This document shows, piece by piece, positions 1 to 8,134 of a stretch of 45,604 nucleotides of DNA (positions are counted from its first letter, which is position 1; each line of letters opens with the position of its first letter). Under the pieces are notes generated by a model. That model worked only from the letters and a program-made list of their open reading frames with translations, did not search any database and was not told where the DNA came from. The translations under genes and the position numbers were made by a program. This stretch comes from Novosphingobium cyanobacteriorum (GTDB lineage: Bacteria; Pseudomonadota; Alphaproteobacteria; Sphingomonadales; Sphingomonadaceae): contig NZ_JAROCY010000026.1 of the NCBI RefSeq assembly GCF_029436685.1, forward strand, positions 1-45,604, in the 5' to 3' direction.

Positions 1-120
1 ACATCCCCGCCCTCGCCGTTCGTATGCACAAACGGACAGCCTCAAACATGCCCAAGGGTGGGGTCAATTTTAGACGCCGATTACCCCTCAAACGGGGTCA
101 ATTTTGCACGCCGGTCTACA
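1..120. mobile_element. Probable terminal segment of an IS21-like insertion sequence
   Basis: Two copies of GGGGTCAATTTT lie at 60-71 and 94-105 (period 34), each followed within a few bases by CGCCG. CCTCAAAC also occurs twice, at 41-48 and 86-93. Tandem GGGTCAATTTT-type repeats next to a terminal CA are characteristic of IS21-family ends. The CA at 119-120 is the likely outer end of the element. No transposase reading frame is visible inside the window, so the family call rests on the repeat pattern alone. The strand and the state of the rest of the element are unknown. Confidence 0.45.
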
Positions 121-220
121 GGCCCGATGCTGCGCAGCAGACCATATCGAGCATTCATGCAATGTCCGCCAAGACCCGAATTCATCCTGGAGCGCGAATC
201 GTCGCGCTCCAGCGCACGCT

Positions 221-1150
221 TCAGTCGGACAGATGCCGTCGGGCAAAGCTTGCGATCGTCTTGAGTGAGGCCAGGCTCAGTGGATGTTCGACCGCTACCG
301 ACTGGAATGCGTGAATGACGCCGCCAAGGCGTTCCTGGGTCACCGCACAGCCAGCAGCCGAGAGAGATTTGGCAAAGCTTTCGCCTTCATCCCGCAGGGG
401 ATCGAACTCTGCTGTCAGCACAAGGGCAGCTGGCAATCCCGTAAGGTCGGTGCATCGCAGGGGGCTGACATATGGGTTCGTCCGATCAGCTTGGCCGGCG
501 TACTGGTCCCAGAACCACATCATCATCGTGCGGGTCAGCAATTTCCCTTCGCCGTTCTCATGATAGGACGGCGTGTCGAAATCGTGGTCGCAGACGGGAT
601 GGAGCAGTATCAGGCAGGCGATCTTCGGCCCCGCGCGATCGCGCGTCATGATGGCGAGCGCTGCGGCGAGATTGCCACCCGCACTGTCTCCGAAGACTCC
701 GATCTTGCCTGCCCGGAAACCGGCAGCAGAAGACTGCTCGGCAACCCATGTCAGGACTGCGTAACAATCTTCGAGCGGAGCCGGAAACGGGTGTTCAGGC
801 GCCATGCGGTAGTCGATTGACACAACCACACAGCCGGACTCATGGGCGATCAGGTGAGACCGATATTCGTCACCGTCCAGCGAACCGCGCACCCAGCCCC
901 CGCCGTGCATGCTGAGCAGTACCCCGTGCGGCCCCGGCGAGAGCGGGCGGTAAATACGGACCGGAATGAGGTGGCCTTCGGCAGCAGGGATCTTGCGGAC
1001 CTCGACCGCTACCGGGTGCGGTATCGGCGGGATCAACACCGGCGCAGCCCGCATTTCCTGCGCGAGCGCCACCGCCGGCCGCGTCAGGTCGAGCGGCGGG
1101 AGGGCGTTGATCCGGTCAAGGATAGCCTGGTAGTGCGGATCCACGGACAC
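221..1150 (-). CDS. Alpha/beta hydrolase, hormone-sensitive-lipase (HSL) type esterase
   Basis: A 309-residue serine esterase/lipase of the HSL family, cytoplasmic, with no signal peptide. The oxyanion motif HGGGW is at 82-86 and the nucleophile elbow GDSAGGN places the catalytic Ser at 156. The acid is probably Asp250 (EFDPLRDEG) and the base His280 (GVIHAF), so the triad is complete. Length is normal for the family. The GTG start lies one base after the stop of the upstream VOC gene, with a GAAGG-type ribosome site inside that gene, so translation is probably coupled. It is the last gene of the leftward thiolase/FAH/SDR/VOC operon. Its likely role is hydrolysis of an ester or lactone intermediate; it is not a meta-cleavage-product hydrolase by its motifs. 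The substrate is unknown. Confidence 0.88.
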   Translation of the reverse strand: MSVDPHYQAILDRINALPPLDLTRPAVALAQEMRAAPVLIPPIPHPVAVEVRKIPAAEGHLIPVRIYRPLSPGPHGVLLSMHGGGWVRGSLDGDEYRSHLIAHESGCVVVSIDYRMAPEHPFPAPLEDCYAVLTWVAEQSSAAGFRAGKIGVFGDSAGGNLAAALAIMTRDRAGPKIACLILLHPVCDHDFDTPSYHENGEGKLLTRTMMMWFWDQYAGQADRTNPYVSPLRCTDLTGLPAALVLTAEFDPLRDEGESFAKSLSAAGCAVTQERLGGVIHAFQSVAVEHPLSLASLKTIASFARRHLSD

Positions 1151-1151
1151 G

Positions 1152-1730
1152 TCAGATCACCTTCAGGGTTGGCCCTTGTGCCTCGGACGCACCAACGGCC
1201 GCAGCCTGCCGGGCCTTCCACTCTTCGAGAGGAACGAACGTCGGATCCGCCCGGACCAGAGCCTCGGTCTTGTCCATGATCGCTTCCACGCTGTCTTCCA
1301 GATCGAGGGGCTCGGCACAGGGCTGGGCAATGTACCAGGGTGAGCCGGCGTAAATCTCGAGGCGGTTCTCCTCCGGGTCGAAGCAATAGATGCTCCAGGC
1401 GTTGCCATGGTTCATCGTGCGGTCGACGCGCACGCCTTCAGCAGCGATGATCTCGTTGTAGCGGCGCAGATCGGCCAGACTATCGAGCCGGAAAGACAGC
1501 TGATTGATCAGGCCCACGCCCATCGCCTCAGTCCGGCCTTCCACCAGTACGATCTGGTGATGCTCGGTAACGCTGCGGCTGAGGAACATGATCCGTCCCC
1601 CGCTCGGCGCGATGCCGGTATCGGTCACGATCAGGCCAAGCAGGCGCTTGTAGAAGGTCGCCATCGCGTCGATGTCCCGCACATAGATGCCGACATGGCG
1701 GAACTGGGCATTCGGCGGTGCAGATGTCAT
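1152..1730 (-). CDS. VOC-superfamily protein (glyoxalase / single-domain extradiol dioxygenase-like)
   Basis: A 192-residue protein with two betaalphabetabetabeta modules of the vicinal-oxygen-chelate fold. Visible elements are HVGIYV (His12), an EHHQIVL strand (His57/His58), NQLSFRL opening the second module and NRLEIY (Glu125). Single-module extradiol dioxygenases bind iron through His-His-Glu. Here the middle ligand position appears to be Gln77, so dioxygenase activity is uncertain and a lyase or isomerase role is possible. A roughly 60-residue C-terminal extension follows the second module. The ATG at 1730 has GAAGGG nine bases upstream; a longer frame exists but is less likely. Its position between an SDR and an HSL esterase, in an operon with FAH and thiolase genes, fits breakdown of a ring-derived intermediate. 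Confidence 0.82.
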   Translation of the reverse strand: MTSAPPNAQFRHVGIYVRDIDAMATFYKRLLGLIVTDTGIAPSGGRIMFLSRSVTEHHQIVLVEGRTEAMGVGLINQLSFRLDSLADLRRYNEIIAAEGVRVDRTMNHGNAWSIYCFDPEENRLEIYAGSPWYIAQPCAEPLDLEDSVEAIMDKTEALVRADPTFVPLEEWKARQAAAVGASEAQGPTLKVI

Positions 1731-1800
1731 GCGTAACAACCCTTCAGGACCCTGCGGGCGGTAAAAAGCGGGGGGCTGGAATGGCCCGCCCCGGCCGCAA

Positions 1801-2571
1801 TCAGGAAACGCGAACCAGCCCGCCATCGACATAGAACGTCTGGGCGGTGATCAGGTCTGCATCGGAACTTGCCAGATATGACAGCACACCAGCCATGTCC
1901 TCGGGCGTCGGTGGACGCGGGATCGCCTGGCGTTCCGCCAGAATGCCGTACAGCTCCTCGGAGGTCTGGCCACGGAAATTGGGCGCCCGCGCCAGCGTGC
2001 CCTCGGTGCGGACAAAGCCGGGCGCGATGGCGTTGACGGTAATGCCTTCGGGGCCAAGCTCGCTGGCCAGAGCGCGGGTAAAGCCGATTACCCCGCCCTT
2101 GGCGGCGATGTAATGCGTCAGCCCCGGCGCGACCTGGCCGAAGCTGTTGGATGCCATGTTCACCACCCGGCCCCATTTGCGTTCGCGCATGCCCGGCACA
2201 AACTGCTTGGAAACGAGGAAGACAGAGTCGAGGTTTACGGCCAGCATCTGGCGCCAGTGCTCCAGCTCGATATCCTCGAAGCGGCGGCTCGGGAAGATGC
2301 CGGCATTGTTGACGAGCACATCGCACCGTTCAAAGTCGGCGAGAACAGCCGCGCCGAGTTTGGCCACGGACTCCGGCTGGCTGACGTCGCACTGATAGGC
2401 CTTGGCGCGGCCACCCACAGCCGTGATTTCAGCTGCGACCGGCCCTGCGTCATTGAGATCGACGACGGCAATGTCGGCTCCTTCCGAGGCGAGGCGCAGC
2501 GCATAGGCGCGCCCGATCCCGGCTGCGGCACCGGTGATGACTGCCACCTTTCCGGCGTGGCGCTTGTCCAT
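1801..2571 (-). CDS. Short-chain dehydrogenase/reductase (classical SDR)
   Basis: A 256-residue NAD(P)-dependent oxidoreductase. The cofactor motif TGAAAGIG is near residues 14-21, NNAG near 89, the catalytic Ser is in MASNSFG and the YxxxK motif is HYIAAK. Asp at the end of beta-2 (VVDL) favours NAD(H), as known for the family. The start is well supported: AAGGAG lies six bases before the ATG. The gene sits between the FAH gene (34 bases upstream) and the VOC gene in a leftward operon. The likely role is oxidation of an alcohol or reduction of a ketone on a pathway intermediate; the substrate cannot be read from sequence. It is one of seven SDRs in the window. Confidence 0.9.
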   Translation of the reverse strand: MDKRHAGKVAVITGAAAGIGRAYALRLASEGADIAVVDLNDAGPVAAEITAVGGRAKAYQCDVSQPESVAKLGAAVLADFERCDVLVNNAGIFPSRRFEDIELEHWRQMLAVNLDSVFLVSKQFVPGMRERKWGRVVNMASNSFGQVAPGLTHYIAAKGGVIGFTRALASELGPEGITVNAIAPGFVRTEGTLARAPNFRGQTSEELYGILAERQAIPRPPTPEDMAGVLSYLASSDADLITAQTFYVDGGLVRVS

Positions 2572-2604
2572 GGTATTCTCCTTGTTTTCGTTGTGGGCCC
2601 GCCG

Positions 2605-3480
2605 TCAGAGGATCGCGAAGTCGTCAGCTTCCTTGGCGATCGAATTGCGCAGGATACCGATTCCGGAAATTTCCACTTCCACGGTGTCGCCCGCCTTCAT
2701 CCACAACGGCGGCTTGTGGAATGCGCCGACCCCGCCGGTCGTGCCGGTAATGATCACGTCGCCAGCCTCAAGCGTGATGAAGGAGGAACAATAGGCGATA
2801 AGCGCCGGCACGTCGAAGATCAGGTCGTCGAGCGTTGCCGTCTGCACTTCACGGCCATTCAGGCGCGTTTTCATGGAGAGCGCGCCGACATCGGGGATTT
2901 CATCGCGAGTGACCATCCACGGGCCGAATGCACCGGTGGCGACGAAGTTCTTGCCAGGGCCAAACTGCTGCGAATGGCGCTGCCAGTCACGCACGCTACC
3001 ATCGTTGTAGCACGAGTATCCCGCTACGTAGTCGAGCGCCTTGTCCTCGGGGACATAGCGGCAACGCTTGCCGACCACGACGGCCAGTTCGCCCTCGTAA
3101 TCGAACTGATCGGAAACCTTGGGAGAGATCATGTCCTGGTTCGCGCCGACCTGGCTTTCTGCAAACCGCATGAAGATCATCGGCTTCGGGGGCATTTCAC
3201 GACCGGTTTCCCTCACGTGGCTGGCAAAATTCACCCCGACGCAGAAGATCTTGTCCGGGTTGGAAACGACGGGGAGGAGCTTTGCCCCGGCAAAGGCCAC
3301 CGTGGGCTCGCGCCCGGCCTGCGACTGGGCATAAGCCAGCCCGCCTTCGTCCGCGAGAAGCGCCTTGAGCGTTGTGTAGCGATCTCCCAGGTCGATGATG
3401 CCAACCGGATTGTCGATCGTGCCTGTGACAATCCCGCAGCTCTCGCGCCCGTCCTGACCGATGTAGCTGGTCAATTTCAT
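2605..3480 (-). CDS. Fumarylacetoacetate hydrolase (FAH) family protein
   Basis: A 291-residue member of the FAH/2-hydroxyhepta-2,4-diene-1,7-dioate isomerase family, which cleaves or decarboxylates beta-diketo or enol acids using Mg2+ or Mn2+. Family signatures are GVNFASHVRE, the metal-binding YEGELAVVVGK (Glu-x-Glu), NDGSVRDWQRHSQQFGPGKN and GDVIITGTTGGVG. The chosen ATG gives the usual family N-terminus (MKLTSYI); an in-frame start 18 codons earlier is less likely. A GGAAGG stretch lies upstream of the ATG. The gene follows the thiolase by 40 bases in the same operon. Together with the VOC protein it suggests ring-cleavage product processing, but FAH proteins have varied substrates. Confidence 0.9.
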   Translation of the reverse strand: MKLTSYIGQDGRESCGIVTGTIDNPVGIIDLGDRYTTLKALLADEGGLAYAQSQAGREPTVAFAGAKLLPVVSNPDKIFCVGVNFASHVRETGREMPPKPMIFMRFAESQVGANQDMISPKVSDQFDYEGELAVVVGKRCRYVPEDKALDYVAGYSCYNDGSVRDWQRHSQQFGPGKNFVATGAFGPWMVTRDEIPDVGALSMKTRLNGREVQTATLDDLIFDVPALIAYCSSFITLEAGDVIITGTTGGVGAFHKPPLWMKAGDTVEVEISGIGILRNSIAKEADDFAIL

Positions 3481-3520
3481 GTGATCCGGCCTTCCCGTTC
3501 CTGTGTTCAGTTCAATTCTG

Positions 3521-4771
3521 TCATTCGCGACCAAGGATGGTCACGGTCGTTGCCGCTTCTTCATATCCGAGGAAGCCCCCGCCATTTTCGGCAATGGCCC
3601 ACCGGGCACCGCTGACCTGCCGCGCGCCGGCTTCGCCCCGCAGCTGGGTGGCCAGTTCATGCAGTTGCATGATCCCTGTCGCTCCGACGGGATGACCCTT
3701 CGAGAGCAATCCGCCGGACGGATTGACGGGGATCTTCCCGCCAAGCGCCGTCGCGCCGGATTCGGTCATCGGGCCCCCCTCGCCCCTGGCGCAGAAACCC
3801 AGGTTCTCGATCTGCAGGATCTCGGCGAATGCCGTGGCATCGTGCACTTCTGCCACCGACATGTCCTCGGGACCAAGTCCGGCAAACTCATAGGCCTTGA
3901 GCGCGGCGCGGCGGCCGACGTGATTGTCGATATCGTCCGGCTCACGGTCCAGCGCGGAGACCAGCGCACAGGCCCCTACCCGGACGGCCCTCGCACTATC
4001 GAAGCGCTTGAGCGCGGACCGGGTGCACAGCACCATCGCTGCGGCGCCATCGCTGATCGGGGCGCACATCGCGCGGGTGAACGGCCAGGACACCGGCTTG
4101 TCGGCTAGGACCTGTTCGATCGACATGTCGAACTGATACTGCGCATCGGGATTCATCGTCGAATGATGATGGTTCTTGGCCGCGACTGCCGCGATCTGCT
4201 TCTGCGTGGTGCCGTAACGCGCCATGTGGTAGCGGGCGAAGGCCGCGTAGATGTCCATGAACACGCTGCGCTCTGCCGCCGGCTCCACGCCTTCGGGAAT
4301 GGGCATGCCCTCGGCCAGTGACAGCAGGGCATCGATCTGCCGATCGAAGGTGAGGACGTCGGTACTGCCCTTGAACGCGCGGAACATGCCCTCGCGGTTC
4401 TCCGGGAAGAACATCTTTTCTGCCCCGATGACCAGCGCAACTTCACCCAATCCTGCCTTGAGGAAGGCAAAGGCATTGGCAAAGGCGGTGCTGCCGCTTG
4501 CGCAGGCATTCTCGACATTGGTTATGGGTATGCCGGAAATGCCGTTGGGCCGCAGCGCCACCTCGCCTCGGATGCCGTTCTGCCCCTCAAGCAAAGCCTG
4601 CCGTGTATTGCTGAACCACGCAGCCTCAATCGCACTTGAATCTGCAAGACCGGCATCGGCCAACGCCTTGCCGAGAGCCGCGCCCGCAAGGTCACGCACG
4701 GCTCGGTCGGCAAACTTGCCGAGGCCGGTCATTCCGGACCCTACGATAAAAACGTCTTCGCCAGCGACCAC
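3521..4771 (-). CDS. SCP-x/lipid-transfer-type thiolase (acetyl-CoA acetyltransferase-like)
   Basis: A 416-residue thiolase-superfamily enzyme. The nucleophilic Cys90 is in NACASGSTAF, and the C-terminal motifs EVHDATAFAE and GGLLSKGHPVGATG are those of SCP-2/SCP-x-type thiolases, which lack the second cysteine of classical thiolases. Such enzymes cleave or form 3-oxoacyl-CoA thioesters, and steroid side-chain thiolases belong here. The GTG start at 4771 follows an AGGA-type ribosome site; no good ATG exists nearby. It is the first gene of the leftward operon and faces the P450 operon across a 458-base divergent spacer. It probably performs the final thiolytic step on a CoA intermediate. Confidence 0.9.
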   Translation of the reverse strand: MVAGEDVFIVGSGMTGLGKFADRAVRDLAGAALGKALADAGLADSSAIEAAWFSNTRQALLEGQNGIRGEVALRPNGISGIPITNVENACASGSTAFANAFAFLKAGLGEVALVIGAEKMFFPENREGMFRAFKGSTDVLTFDRQIDALLSLAEGMPIPEGVEPAAERSVFMDIYAAFARYHMARYGTTQKQIAAVAAKNHHHSTMNPDAQYQFDMSIEQVLADKPVSWPFTRAMCAPISDGAAAMVLCTRSALKRFDSARAVRVGACALVSALDREPDDIDNHVGRRAALKAYEFAGLGPEDMSVAEVHDATAFAEILQIENLGFCARGEGGPMTESGATALGGKIPVNPSGGLLSKGHPVGATGIMQLHELATQLRGEAGARQVSGARWAIAENGGGFLGYEEAATTVTILGRE

Positions 4772-5229
4772 GTGCGAGTATCCTGTTACCAGACAAGTCA
4801 GCGAAACCGATGCACTCGCCCGGCATGGCCAGGGCCGTTCGCACCTTCGGATTAGCAGGCGGGGTACACACACGGTTGTGTCGCTCGCAAGGTCTGACTT
4901 GGCTTGCAGCGACCGTCGGGGCAGCCAATCAGGATTGTGATTGTAGGCAGGCGCCGCGTCCGCAGCCGCGCGGTGCGGTTTTCCGATATCATGTCACTGA
5001 TGCTGCACAGCGCAACCATGCGCAGCCTTGATATCCCACTGGTTATGTTCAACTTTCTCGCTGGTTGATCGGTCACGCCCAAGGCGGAATGACATGCCGG
5101 AGCATGGGATCGGAACCTCGGGGGTGCCAGTCCCGGGCTCTACGGGATTGTGCTGCCGACAAATCGACAGGATACCGCGAGGCGATCCCTGCAACCGAAT
5201 GTTCGGCAATCTAGAAACTGGAGTTTACC
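4772..5229. promoter_or_regulatory. Divergent spacer between thiolase operon and P450 operon
   Basis: No convincing gene is present in this 458-base spacer, and the frames translate to non-protein-like sequence. It must carry the promoters for both operons. An imperfect inverted repeat is visible near 4866-4880 (ACACA, short spacer, TGTGT), about 90 bases upstream of the thiolase start. No sigma-70 boxes are clear enough to call. Confidence 0.4.
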
Positions 5230-6495
5230 ATGCAGGCCCAGCCTGAAGACATCAGCACCATGACCGGCTGCCCGATGAAATCCGCGGCCGAGCGTTTCCA
5301 CCCGTTCGAGCATGAGGGCATGTATGACCTGCTGGCTGAACTGCGCGCCACCGCGCCGGTGTTCTATTCGCCGCAGATCGACTACTGGGTTGTCACGCGG
5401 CGCGAGGATGTCATTGCGACCCTGCGTGACCACGAACGATTCTCGGCGGTGGTGGCAACACAACCGGTCGTTCCCTGGCCGCCTGAACTGATCCAGTATC
5501 TCGTTGACCGCGGCTTTACCAACGAGAGCGTCCAGGTGGCGTGCGATCCGCCACGCCATTCGCGGATACGGAGCCACGTGCAGGGCTTCCTGAACCCCAA
5601 GAAACTGCAATCGTTCGAAGCCAGCGTCCGCGAGTTGGTGTGCAGCTATGTCGAACGCATGAAAGGCAAGGAAACGGTCGATCTCGTAGATGCGATGACC
5701 TACGAACTGCCGGCCATGACTGCGTTCCTGCTGCTTGGCGTCAAGGACATCGATCCGCGCCGGATCAAGTCCTGGACAGAACTGCGCGTCAAGCTGATGC
5801 ATGGATTCCCCACGCGGGAAGAACAGATGGCTGCGGCAGACGACCTGCTCGATTTCTGGCGGTTCTCCTGCGATCTCGTCGAACAGCGCAAGATCTCGCC
5901 CGGTGATGACTACCCAAGCTGGCTGCTTGCTTCACGCGCCGGGGACGATGAAAGGCTAACCGAGAACGAGATCAAGAGCCTGACCTTTGCACTGCTGCTG
6001 GCAGCGCACGAGACCACCTCGAACGCCTCGGCCAACATCATCCTCGAACTGCTGCGCCGACCGGACGACTGGGCGGCCCTGATCGCCGACCCCACCCTGA
6101 TCCCCAACGCGGTTGAAGAGGGCTTCCGCTACGTTTCCTCGGTGGTGGCCTGGCGCCGCATGGCGAAGGAAGACTTCGAACTGGGCGGGCAGAGCTTCCC
6201 GGCCGGCACCAAGCTCCTGCTCTCGCTCGCCTCGGCTGGCCGTGACGAAGCCAGTTACGAGAATGGCGATACCTTTGACATCCGGCGCAAGAACGCGCGT
6301 TCGCACGTCGCCTTCGGCAATGGCATCCATTTCTGCATGGGGGCGCCGATCGCACGCATGCAGATCCGCATGATGATCGAGGAACTGACCAAGACCTTCC
6401 CCCGGATGACTTTGGTCGAGAATGCCGAAATCGAGATTGCGGGCGTGCTGACGTTCCGCGGCCCCGCCAGCCTGCCGGTCCGGCTCAACGGTTGA
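5230..6495 (+). CDS. Cytochrome P450, soluble bacterial class I
   Basis: A 421-residue complete P450 monooxygenase. The I-helix oxygen-activation motif AHETT is at 259-263, the K-helix ExxR at 297-300 (EGFR) and the heme loop FGNGIHFCMG at 362-371 with Cys369 as thiolate ligand. There is no membrane anchor. It is first in an operon with a putidaredoxin-like ferredoxin 68 bases downstream and an Old Yellow Enzyme after that, so the ferredoxin is probably its electron donor. No ferredoxin reductase follows. The ATG comes after GGAG within AACTGGAGTTTACC. The substrate is not predictable, but the context points to a hydrophobic ring compound. Confidence 0.95.
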   Translation: MQAQPEDISTMTGCPMKSAAERFHPFEHEGMYDLLAELRATAPVFYSPQIDYWVVTRREDVIATLRDHERFSAVVATQPVVPWPPELIQYLVDRGFTNESVQVACDPPRHSRIRSHVQGFLNPKKLQSFEASVRELVCSYVERMKGKETVDLVDAMTYELPAMTAFLLLGVKDIDPRRIKSWTELRVKLMHGFPTREEQMAAADDLLDFWRFSCDLVEQRKISPGDDYPSWLLASRAGDDERLTENEIKSLTFALLLAAHETTSNASANIILELLRRPDDWAALIADPTLIPNAVEEGFRYVSSVVAWRRMAKEDFELGGQSFPAGTKLLLSLASAGRDEASYENGDTFDIRRKNARSHVAFGNGIHFCMGAPIARMQIRMMIEELTKTFPRMTLVENAEIEIAGVLTFRGPASLPVRLNG

Positions 6496-6563
6496 ATGCC
6501 CGGCACCGGGCAGTCTGCGCCACATCGCTGTGCCCGGCCGGATAAGGAAAAATGGAGAAACGA

Positions 6564-6887
6564 ATGATCAAGTTCGCATTTGTGCTGGCCGATGGCTCAA
6601 GGCAGGAGGTCGAAGGGCGCGACGGCGACACGGTGATGCAGGTGGCCTATGACAATGGCATCGAAGGCGTCGCTGCGGAATGTGGCGGCTCCATGTCCTG
6701 CGGTACATGCCACGTGTTCCTCGATCAGGCGACCTTCGACAGGATCGGTGCGCCGACCGAGAACGAGATCGACATGCTCGATCTGGTGCCGAGTGATCGT
6801 CACGCCACCAGCCGCCTCAGCTGCCAGATCAGGATCGATGCAGCATTTGCCGGGGCCGACGTGAACGTACCTGAGAGCCAGTTCTGA
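6564..6887 (+). CDS. [2Fe-2S] ferredoxin, putidaredoxin/adrenodoxin type
   Basis: A 107-residue electron carrier. The cluster ligands are Cys40, Cys46, Cys49 and Cys87, the CX5CX2C...C spacing of putidaredoxin. Of two possible ATG codons, the second (6564) is preferred because GGAG lies six bases before it; the first, at 6552, would add four residues. Its place directly after a P450 gene, on the same strand, identifies it as that enzyme's likely redox partner. It might also serve the CYP101-like enzyme at 12196-13404, whose family uses this ferredoxin type. Confidence 0.93.
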   Translation: MIKFAFVLADGSRQEVEGRDGDTVMQVAYDNGIEGVAAECGGSMSCGTCHVFLDQATFDRIGAPTENEIDMLDLVPSDRHATSRLSCQIRIDAAFAGADVNVPESQF

Positions 6888-6911
6888 TCCGGTAGACGGG
6901 AGCCGCTTTAC

Positions 6912-8084
6912 ATGATTGCCGACCTGAAGGTTCCCAGTCCCGACGAACTGGCGCCCTTGTTCCAGCCGCTGTCGATAAGAGGGCTGACTATCCCCAATCG
7001 CATGGTCATGGCACCAATGACCCGCAGCTTCTGCCCGGATCACATCCCCGGTGACGATGTCGCTGGGTATTACGAGCGCCGCGCCGAGGGCGGCACCGGC
7101 CTCATCATCACCGAGGCGATTGGCACCGACCATCCGGCTTCCGTTGGCGACACTGGCCTGGGCGAAGACAATCTGCCGCTTTTCAACGGCAAGGTGACGG
7201 TCGATGCCTGGCGCAAGGTCGTGGAGCGTGTCCATGCCAAGGGCGGAAAGATCGTCCCCCAGTTGTGGCATCAGGGCCCGATGCGGATGCCGAATGACGA
7301 GGCTCCGGCCTTTTCCCCGTCGGGCATCTATGGTGATCCCGCCAAGGCCGCGATCTACTATGCCGACAAGGCCCGCATCATCTCGAGCGCAGAGATGCCG
7401 GTGCCGACCGACGAAGACATTGCCGATGTCGTGGCCGGCTTCGGACGCGCGGCGCGCGATGCCATGGCCGCCGGGTTCGACGGGCTCGCCCTGCATGGCG
7501 CCCACGGCTACCTGATCGATGCCTTCCTTTGGGGGGAGACCAACCGGCGCAATGCACCATGGGGTGGCGATGCCGTTGCCCGTACGCGCTTTGCGGTTGA
7601 AGTAATCAAGGCCTGCCGCGCAGAGATCGGTGAGGATCGCCCATTGATCTTCCGCTTTTCGCAATGGAAGCAGCAGGAATTCCGGGCGAAACTGGCTGAG
7701 TCGCCAGATGAACTCGAGGCCATACTCGGCCCTCTCGCCGATGCCGGGGTTGACCTGTTCGATGCCAGCGTACGCTTTTTCAATACACCTGCATTCCCCG
7801 ATCACGGCGACCTTTCGCTGGCCGGCTGGGCCAGGAAACTGACCGGAAAAATGTCCGGGATCGTTGGCGGGATCGGCCTGCTCAAGGGCAAGTACGAAAC
7901 CGACGATTCCCTGTCGCAGGCTTCGAACAACCTCGGCTTGCTGCTTGACCGCTTCAACAAGGGCGAATTTGACGTCGCATTGATCGGCCGGGCGATCCTG
8001 CAGGATCCGCAATGGGTGAACAAGGCGCGCCGGGGTGACCCCTTGCCCGCATTCGATCCGGCGTCGGTCAACCTATTGACCTGA
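6912..8084 (+). CDS. NADH:flavin oxidoreductase / Old Yellow Enzyme family
   Basis: A 390-residue FMN-dependent ene-reductase-type TIM barrel. The substrate-anion-binding pair is seen in HGAHGYL (His195 and His198, the His/His variant of the OYE His/Asn pair). The barrel start NRMVMAPMTR and the FMN-phosphate region GGIGLLKG, followed by ALIGRAILQDP, are typical. OYEs reduce activated C=C bonds of enones using NAD(P)H. No iron-sulfur domain is present, so it is the short OYE form. It follows the ferredoxin gene by 24 bases and closes the P450 operon. The role may be reduction of an alpha,beta-unsaturated ketone made from the hydroxylated substrate. Confidence 0.93.
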   Translation: MIADLKVPSPDELAPLFQPLSIRGLTIPNRMVMAPMTRSFCPDHIPGDDVAGYYERRAEGGTGLIITEAIGTDHPASVGDTGLGEDNLPLFNGKVTVDAWRKVVERVHAKGGKIVPQLWHQGPMRMPNDEAPAFSPSGIYGDPAKAAIYYADKARIISSAEMPVPTDEDIADVVAGFGRAARDAMAAGFDGLALHGAHGYLIDAFLWGETNRRNAPWGGDAVARTRFAVEVIKACRAEIGEDRPLIFRFSQWKQQEFRAKLAESPDELEAILGPLADAGVDLFDASVRFFNTPAFPDHGDLSLAGWARKLTGKMSGIVGGIGLLKGKYETDDSLSQASNNLGLLLDRFNKGEFDVALIGRAILQDPQWVNKARRGDPLPAFDPASVNLLT

Positions 8085-8099
8085 ACCCAATGGCAGTTT

Positions 8100-8128
8100 G
8101 GGACGCCGCCCGTGAAGGTCGGCGTCCC
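8100..8128. terminator. Hairpin terminator between convergent genes
   Basis: A perfect 9-base stem (GGGACGCCG / CGGCGTCCC) encloses an 11-base loop between the OYE gene and the convergent crotonase gene. No long T-run follows on either side, so the efficiency is uncertain. Confidence 0.65.
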
Positions 8129-8134
8129 CCGGCA

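Noticed and set aside
1152..3480. A complete meta-cleavage pathway (extradiol dioxygenase plus hydrolase)
   Set aside because: The VOC metal site is non-canonical, the esterase is HSL type and no hydratase or aldolase genes follow, so the pathway name is not supported.
2113..3615. Long open frame (500 codons) on the plus strand
   Set aside because: It lies opposite the FAH and SDR genes and its translation is rich in His, Arg and Gly without any domain. It is a GC-rich antisense shadow.
6597..8012. 471-codon open frame on the minus strand
   Set aside because: Antisense to the ferredoxin and Old Yellow Enzyme genes, which have clear motifs and ribosome sites.
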